In this document: positions 23,029 through 26,595 of the stretch, piece by piece | Layout of the letters: every line of letters starts with the position of its first letter | Numbering within the stretch: the stretch's first letter is position 1 | Source of the DNA: Saprospiraceae bacterium UBA3362 | GTDB lineage: Bacteria; Bacteroidota; Bacteroidia; Chitinophagales; Saprospiraceae | Assembly (NCBI GenBank): GCA_002360455.1 | Contig: DEQQ01000085.1 | Location: 1 to 26,595, forward strand | Length of the DNA: 26,595 nt | Direction: 5' to 3' | Translations under genes and position numbers: made by a program | The notes under the pieces: model-generated | Seen by the model: the letters and a program-made list of their open reading frames with translations, nothing else | Database searches by the model: none | What the model was told of the DNA's origin: nothing

Positions 23029-24238
23029 ATGCTCTTTCCAAAATTACAGCATAACCCTGCCCTACTCCTATACACATTGTACAAAGAGCGTAACGTTTAT
23101 TGGACAATTCCAAATTTCTTGCAGCGGTGAGAATAATTCTTGCCCCGGTCATTCCAAGAGGATGACCTAAAGCTATGGCTCCCCCATTAGGATTTATCCT
23201 TTGATCTCGATCTTCAAGACCTAAACTTCTTGTACAGGCCAACACCTGAGCAGCAAAGGCTTCATTTATCTCAATAATATCCATGTTTTCCAAGCTCAAA
23301 CCGGCTCTTTTTAATGCCAACCGACTTGCCTGAACCGGACCAATACCCATTATTCGCGGCTCAACCCCAACAACAGCTGCAGATACTATCCTTGCCTTGG
23401 GTTTCAGAGAAAAGCTTGATAAAGATTTCTCGTCCGCTAGAAGAACAGCTGCGGCTCCATCATTCAGCCCCGAAGCATTTCCGGCGGTAACAGATCCTGA
23501 TTTAGAAAATGCCGGTCTCAATTTGGCCAAAGTATCAAGTTCCGTGTTAGGTTTATGAAATTCATCACTCACAAAGGATCGAGTATCGGTTTTAGAAATT
23601 TGAATTTCTAAGGCCATCAATTCATCCTTGTAAAATCCGGATGCAACCGCTAACTTAGTTTTCATTTGAGACCAGAATGCAAATTGATCTTGATCTTCTC
23701 TAGTTATTTTATGCTCAACAGCCAAATTCTCTGCCGTCTCTCCCATGCTGTCGCAGCCATGCATCTGTTCAAGGGCCGGGTTGATAAATCTCCATCCAAA
23801 ACTAGAATCGTACAACTTCATATCACGGCCAAAGGGCATAGAAGTTTTGGACAATACATACGGAGCTCGGGTCATACTCTCTACCCCTCCTCCAATCATT
23901 ACAGAACCTTCTCCACAACCCATTGCGCGATGCGCATTCACAATTGCAGACATCCCAGAAGCACACAATCTGTTCACCGTTTCTGCCGGAACTGTTGTTG
24001 GAAACCCTGCCAACAAAGAGGACATCCTGGCTACATTTCTATTGTCTTCTCCTGCCTGATTTGCACAACCAATGATGATATCATCAATAGCCGAAGGATC
24101 AATTGTCGGGTTGCGCCGAATCAGTTCTTTAAGAATCAAAGCCAACAGATCATCCGGCCTAATACTAGACAATGAACCGCCCAATGAACCGATTCCACTT
24201 CTTATTCCATCTACAATAAAGCTTGCTGTATGTGACAT
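23027..24238 (-). CDS. Thiolase, acetyl-CoA C-acyltransferase
   Basis: This cytosolic enzyme carries out the thiolytic cleavage of 3-ketoacyl-CoA (or the reverse condensation). The 403 residues are full length. The catalytic triad is present: Cys92 in NRLCASGMSAI, His359 in GGAIALGHPLGMTGAR, and Cys389 in CTMCIGVGQG. The NEAFAAQ motif is also intact. The INPNGGAIALGHPLG form and overall layout resemble the PcaF/PaaJ (3-oxoadipyl-CoA thiolase) branch, but general beta-oxidation thiolases of Bacteroidota look similar. No beta-oxidation or aromatic-degradation gene is adjacent, so the substrate stays open. The ATG at 24238 gives MSHTASFIVDGIRSGIG, a standard start. A structured repeat lies 30 bp upstream of it. 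Confidence 0.93.
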   Translation of the reverse strand: MSHTASFIVDGIRSGIGSLGGSLSSIRPDDLLALILKELIRRNPTIDPSAIDDIIIGCANQAGEDNRNVARMSSLLAGFPTTVPAETVNRLCASGMSAIVNAHRAMGCGEGSVMIGGGVESMTRAPYVLSKTSMPFGRDMKLYDSSFGWRFINPALEQMHGCDSMGETAENLAVEHKITREDQDQFAFWSQMKTKLAVASGFYKDELMALEIQISKTDTRSFVSDEFHKPNTELDTLAKLRPAFSKSGSVTAGNASGLNDGAAAVLLADEKSLSSFSLKPKARIVSAAVVGVEPRIMGIGPVQASRLALKRAGLSLENMDIIEINEAFAAQVLACTRSLGLEDRDQRINPNGGAIALGHPLGMTGARIILTAARNLELSNKRYALCTMCIGVGQGYAVILERA

Positions 24239-24269
24239 GTTGATTTTTCGTTTGTAAATTTAATTTATG

Positions 24270-24368
24270 GCATGCCCCCACATTCTGTGGGGTCGGAGTC
24301 TTCCATGCTCGCTATCGCTCGGTGCTTTGCACCGTCCCGTTCCGGGACGCATTTCAGGTTCCTCATGC
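24270..24368 (-). repeat. Structured repeat, copy 2 (same architecture as 13887-13979)
   Basis: Read on the minus strand, an outer stem GCATG/CATGC (24368-24364 with 24274-24270) is followed by hairpin A (24349-24343 with 24339-24333, loop GAA), hairpin B (GTGC/GCAC with loop AAA, 24332-24322), the conserved linker with GAGCGATAGCGAG and GGAAGACT, and hairpin C (CCCCACA/TGTGGGG, 24292-24276, loop GAA). The linker is nearly identical to copy 1, while the stems of A and C differ in sequence yet pair perfectly. It fills the gap between the lipoprotein stop and the thiolase start. Confidence 0.8.
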
Positions 24369-24394
24369 AAAGAGGTTTGTACCTTAGTTTTTGA

Positions 24395-25138
24395 TTATCC
24401 ATTTCTGATCAATATAAACTTAAGAATAAATCCGGACTGAGCTTTTTCTTCCCATTTTTTAGATATGTCTTGACTTTGAGTATTGAGAATCCATTGCTCT
24501 TTGTAAATCAAACCCACATTGCGAGCATATTTCGCAACAGAATACCGCCTATTGAAAGCAAGGTCTTCGTTAACTTCTTCCACCGTAATGACATCTTGAT
24601 ACTGCTTATTGAGCAATGTTTCAGAAGTTTGAACTTCCTTATAATAATAACTCCAAGCTTCAAAAGGTTTGAGTTCTTCCCCTTTAACCGTGATGGCTGT
24701 TTGAGGATTGATCATAGTGTTGCCATCCCAACTGTAAAATCTCTGAACAGGAAAAACAAGCTTAATAAAATTTAAACCGTTTTCAGTTTTTACCATTCGC
24801 TCTCTGTTTTTAGTAAAAAATGTTGTGTTGATCAATCTCCATGCTTCGGACTCAGAAACTCTGGAAGAAACATCAGCTCTAAAAATCAATTCACCGGCAC
24901 TGTTTCTAAAACTGTCTACAATTTCTTCTCTCATCAAAAAAGAAACGGTATCAATAATGATTCGCTTGAAGGTATCATACTGAATAGAGTCAACTTGATA
25001 TTCCCAATAATTGCCTATAGCAATAGGAGCGTAGTTCAGCCCAAGCTGTTCATCAGTGATGGTCTCACTATTTTCATCACAAGCAAACTGACTTATGCTT
25101 AAAACGAAAATGCAAAAAATGATTTTAACTAAGTTCAT
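24395..25138 (-). CDS. Putative surface lipoprotein, unknown family
   Basis: The 247 residues start with a lipoprotein-type signal peptide (MNLVKIIFCIFVLSISQFAC). Cys20 is the probable acylated residue, although the lipobox (QFAC) is weak. The following DENSE is acidic, as in the export signal that sends Bacteroidota lipoproteins to the cell surface. The mature part is rich in beta strands and Tyr/Trp (YAPIAIGNYWEYQVDSIQYD, FYSWDGNTMINPQ, FEAWSYYYKE, KYARNVGLIYKEQWILNTQ). 'IGNYWEY' near the start and 'YARNVGLIYKE' near the end are familiar from hypothetical Bacteroidota lipoproteins, but no function is known. It lies 82 bp downstream of mnmA, possibly in the same transcript. Confidence 0.75.
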   Translation of the reverse strand: MNLVKIIFCIFVLSISQFACDENSETITDEQLGLNYAPIAIGNYWEYQVDSIQYDTFKRIIIDTVSFLMREEIVDSFRNSAGELIFRADVSSRVSESEAWRLINTTFFTKNRERMVKTENGLNFIKLVFPVQRFYSWDGNTMINPQTAITVKGEELKPFEAWSYYYKEVQTSETLLNKQYQDVITVEEVNEDLAFNRRYSVAKYARNVGLIYKEQWILNTQSQDISKKWEEKAQSGFILKFILIRNG

Positions 25139-25220
25139 ATCAGATGGATTTATCTATAGAATTTTATTTTCAAGAAATTGGATCAAAGGTTTAGAAAGAT
25201 TAATTAAAGTTAATTTTCTA

Positions 25221-26333
25221 TTAAACCGGATTCAGTTTTTCGGATTTTACAATGATTCCCCCGCAAACTATATCATCAGCCTCATAGACCACAGACGACT
25301 GTCCCGGAGCAACTCCTCGAACAGAATAAGGAAAATCTACTCTAAGAAGATCTCCATCTACAGACAGAGATGAGACATGTCCGGGATCTTTATATCTCAC
25401 TTTGGTCACAAGCTCATCCTTATGGATGACCGTCTCGTATTTCATCCAGTTGGGTTTTTGGATCCACAATGACTTTCTTTCCAGATCATGAATTTCACCT
25501 AAGGTTACGGTATTGTTTATAGAATCAATATCGGTTACAAACATTGGCTTACCAAATGCCTGCCCCAATCCTTTGCGCTGACCAATTGTATAAAATGGAT
25601 AGCCTTCATGCTTGCCAATCACTTGGCCCGCTTGATCCAAAAACAAACCCTGATTAACTCTTGCTTCCAGATCTTGATCTTTGGCTTTTAGAAAACTTCT
25701 GTAGTCATTATCCGGCACAAAACAAATTTCGTAACTCTCTCCCTTTTTTGATAAACTCTCATAACCTCTTTCGTATGCCATTTTTCGAACTTCCGGTTTT
25801 TCAAATTCGGCCAATGGATACATTGATCTAGCCAAACTATCCTGGCTCAATCCCCATAAAACATAAGACTGATCTTTGTTGAGATCTTTGGCTTTGGAAA
25901 TGTAATAACGTTGATTTAGTTTTTTTATTCTGGCGTAATGACCTGTGGCAATGAATTCACAGTCCAAGGCATTTGCCCTTTTGAGCAGCGCATTCCACTT
26001 AATATGAGTATTGCACATAACACAGGGGTTAGGGGTTCTGCCCGCCAAGTATTCTTCGACAAAATTATCAATCACAGACTGTCCGAACTCCTCTCTGATG
26101 TCCAATATAAAATGATGAAATCCAAGCTTAACGGCCACAGATCTTGCGTCCTGCAAAGAATCCAGCGAACAACAGCCGGTTTCTTTTCCGTTTTTTGTGC
26201 CACTGGACTGGTAATCCCAAGTTTTCATAGTTACTCCGATCACCTCATAACCTTGTTCGTGCAATAAAAGAGCTGCAACGGTACTGTCTATACCGCCACT
26301 CATTGCGACTAATATTTTCCCTAATTTGCTCAT
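25221..26333 (-). CDS. mnmA: tRNA-specific 2-thiouridylase MnmA
   Basis: MnmA places sulfur on uridine 34 of tRNA-Lys, -Glu and -Gln, using ATP and sulfur relayed from a cysteine desulfurase. The PP-loop motif SGGIDS is at 12-17. The two catalytic cysteines are at 104 (PNPCVMC) and 204 (YEICFVPD). The tRNA-contact segments GHYARI and KDQSYVLWGL, and the late TIGQRKGLG motif, are in place. I chose the ATG at 26333 (370 residues). A GTG two codons earlier is the only alternative. A TACCTTTG box at 26354-26347 could be its promoter. An imperfect A/T-rich hairpin overlaps the stop codon at 25188-25227. The window also holds part of a tRNA-Glu, one of its substrates. Confidence 0.95.
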   Translation of the reverse strand: MSKLGKILVAMSGGIDSTVAALLLHEQGYEVIGVTMKTWDYQSSGTKNGKETGCCSLDSLQDARSVAVKLGFHHFILDIREEFGQSVIDNFVEEYLAGRTPNPCVMCNTHIKWNALLKRANALDCEFIATGHYARIKKLNQRYYISKAKDLNKDQSYVLWGLSQDSLARSMYPLAEFEKPEVRKMAYERGYESLSKKGESYEICFVPDNDYRSFLKAKDQDLEARVNQGLFLDQAGQVIGKHEGYPFYTIGQRKGLGQAFGKPMFVTDIDSINNTVTLGEIHDLERKSLWIQKPNWMKYETVIHKDELVTKVRYKDPGHVSSLSVDGDLLRVDFPYSVRGVAPGQSSVVYEADDIVCGGIIVKSEKLNPV

Positions 26334-26346
26334 GGGCACTGACTAT

Positions 26347-26354
26347 CAAAGGTA
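26347..26354 (-). promoter_or_regulatory. -7 promoter box of mnmA
   Basis: On the minus strand this reads TACCTTTG, a match to TAnnTTTG. It lies 13 nt before the mnmA ATG, so the leader would be very short. No convincing -33 box is seen. Confidence 0.4.
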
Positions 26355-26416
26355 CAACATATTATGATATTTACTAATGCATAAATATTTTTTACAAAAA
26401 ATCGACGCAATAGGTA

Positions 26417-26444
26417 TTGAAATTGGAAGGCAAGCGTATATTTG
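26417..26444 (+). promoter_or_regulatory. Promoter of the tRNA-Gly gene
   Basis: TTG at 26417-26419 is followed after 17 nt by TATATTTG at 26437-26444, matching both Bacteroidota boxes. The same -7 box sequence precedes the tRNA-Glu at the other end of the window. The leader would be about 70 nt and contains a short imperfect hairpin (TAAGAAACT/AGTTCTTA). Confidence 0.65.
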
Positions 26445-26521
26445 CACTCCGAAAATTAAGAAACTGTTCAGGAAGCTGAAAGTTCTTAACGAAACCGATT
26501 ACAATTATACAAAACACAGAT

Positions 26522-26594
<73 letters not shown>

Positions 26595-26595
26595 C

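Noticed and set aside
23666..24175. Long plus-strand frame opposite the thiolase gene
   Set aside because: It is a shadow of the thiolase coding sequence with unlikely His/Arg/Ser-rich composition.

Overview
The window is a piece of a Bacteroidota chromosome. It is AT-rich, and many genes and both tRNAs are preceded by the Bacteroidota -7 promoter box TAnnTTTG. Ribosome-binding sites are weak and A-rich. The gene set fits the phylum: atpD-atpC split from the other ATP synthase genes, a BatA-type vWA protein followed by a dihydroorotase homologue and a DUF4199 protein, DUF6580 and DUF5522 proteins, and a lipoprotein with acidic residues after its cysteine. A Saprospiria- or Chitinophagia-like relative is my guess and is not proven.

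Layout from left to right. (1) The 5' part of a tRNA-Glu on the minus strand, cut by the window edge, then gap. (2) A tight plus-strand cluster: BatA/vWA membrane protein, a catalytically degenerate dihydroorotase homologue, DUF4199, and a small unknown membrane protein. (3) A minus-strand block with an O-antigen ligase-like protein, iscA and iscU. A terminator then separates it from atpD-atpC. (4) An unknown plus-strand protein with a non-ATG start. (5) A divergent nucleoside pair, uridine kinase and a CNT-family nucleoside transporter; the transporter overlaps rimM tail to tail. (6) A three-domain Xaa-Pro aminopeptidase and rpoN, divergent, with face-to-face promoter boxes. (7) A 370-bp gap rich in inverted repeats, an unknown protein, and an orphan macro-domain protein. 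(8) A secreted M1 metallopeptidase, DUF6580 membrane protein, a DUF5522 mini-gene of 56 codons, and an outer-membrane beta-barrel. (9) A thiolase, a lipoprotein and mnmA on the minus strand, then a complete tRNA-Gly(GCC) at the right edge.

Most of this is core metabolism and information processing: glycolysis, ATP synthesis, Fe-S assembly, tRNA thiolation, ribosome maturation and nucleoside salvage. No prophage, insertion sequence, CRISPR array or defence island is visible. The most unusual signal is a roughly 95-nt structured repeat present twice, at about 13887-13979 (+) and 24270-24368 (-). A linker of about 29 nt is almost identical in the two copies. The flanking hairpins keep their positions, but two of the three have unrelated stem sequences that still pair perfectly, which looks like selection on structure. 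Second-tier signals are two interlocking inverted repeats downstream of rpoN, the dihydroorotase pseudoenzyme in the BatA cluster, and the short DUF5522 gene that a length cut-off would miss.
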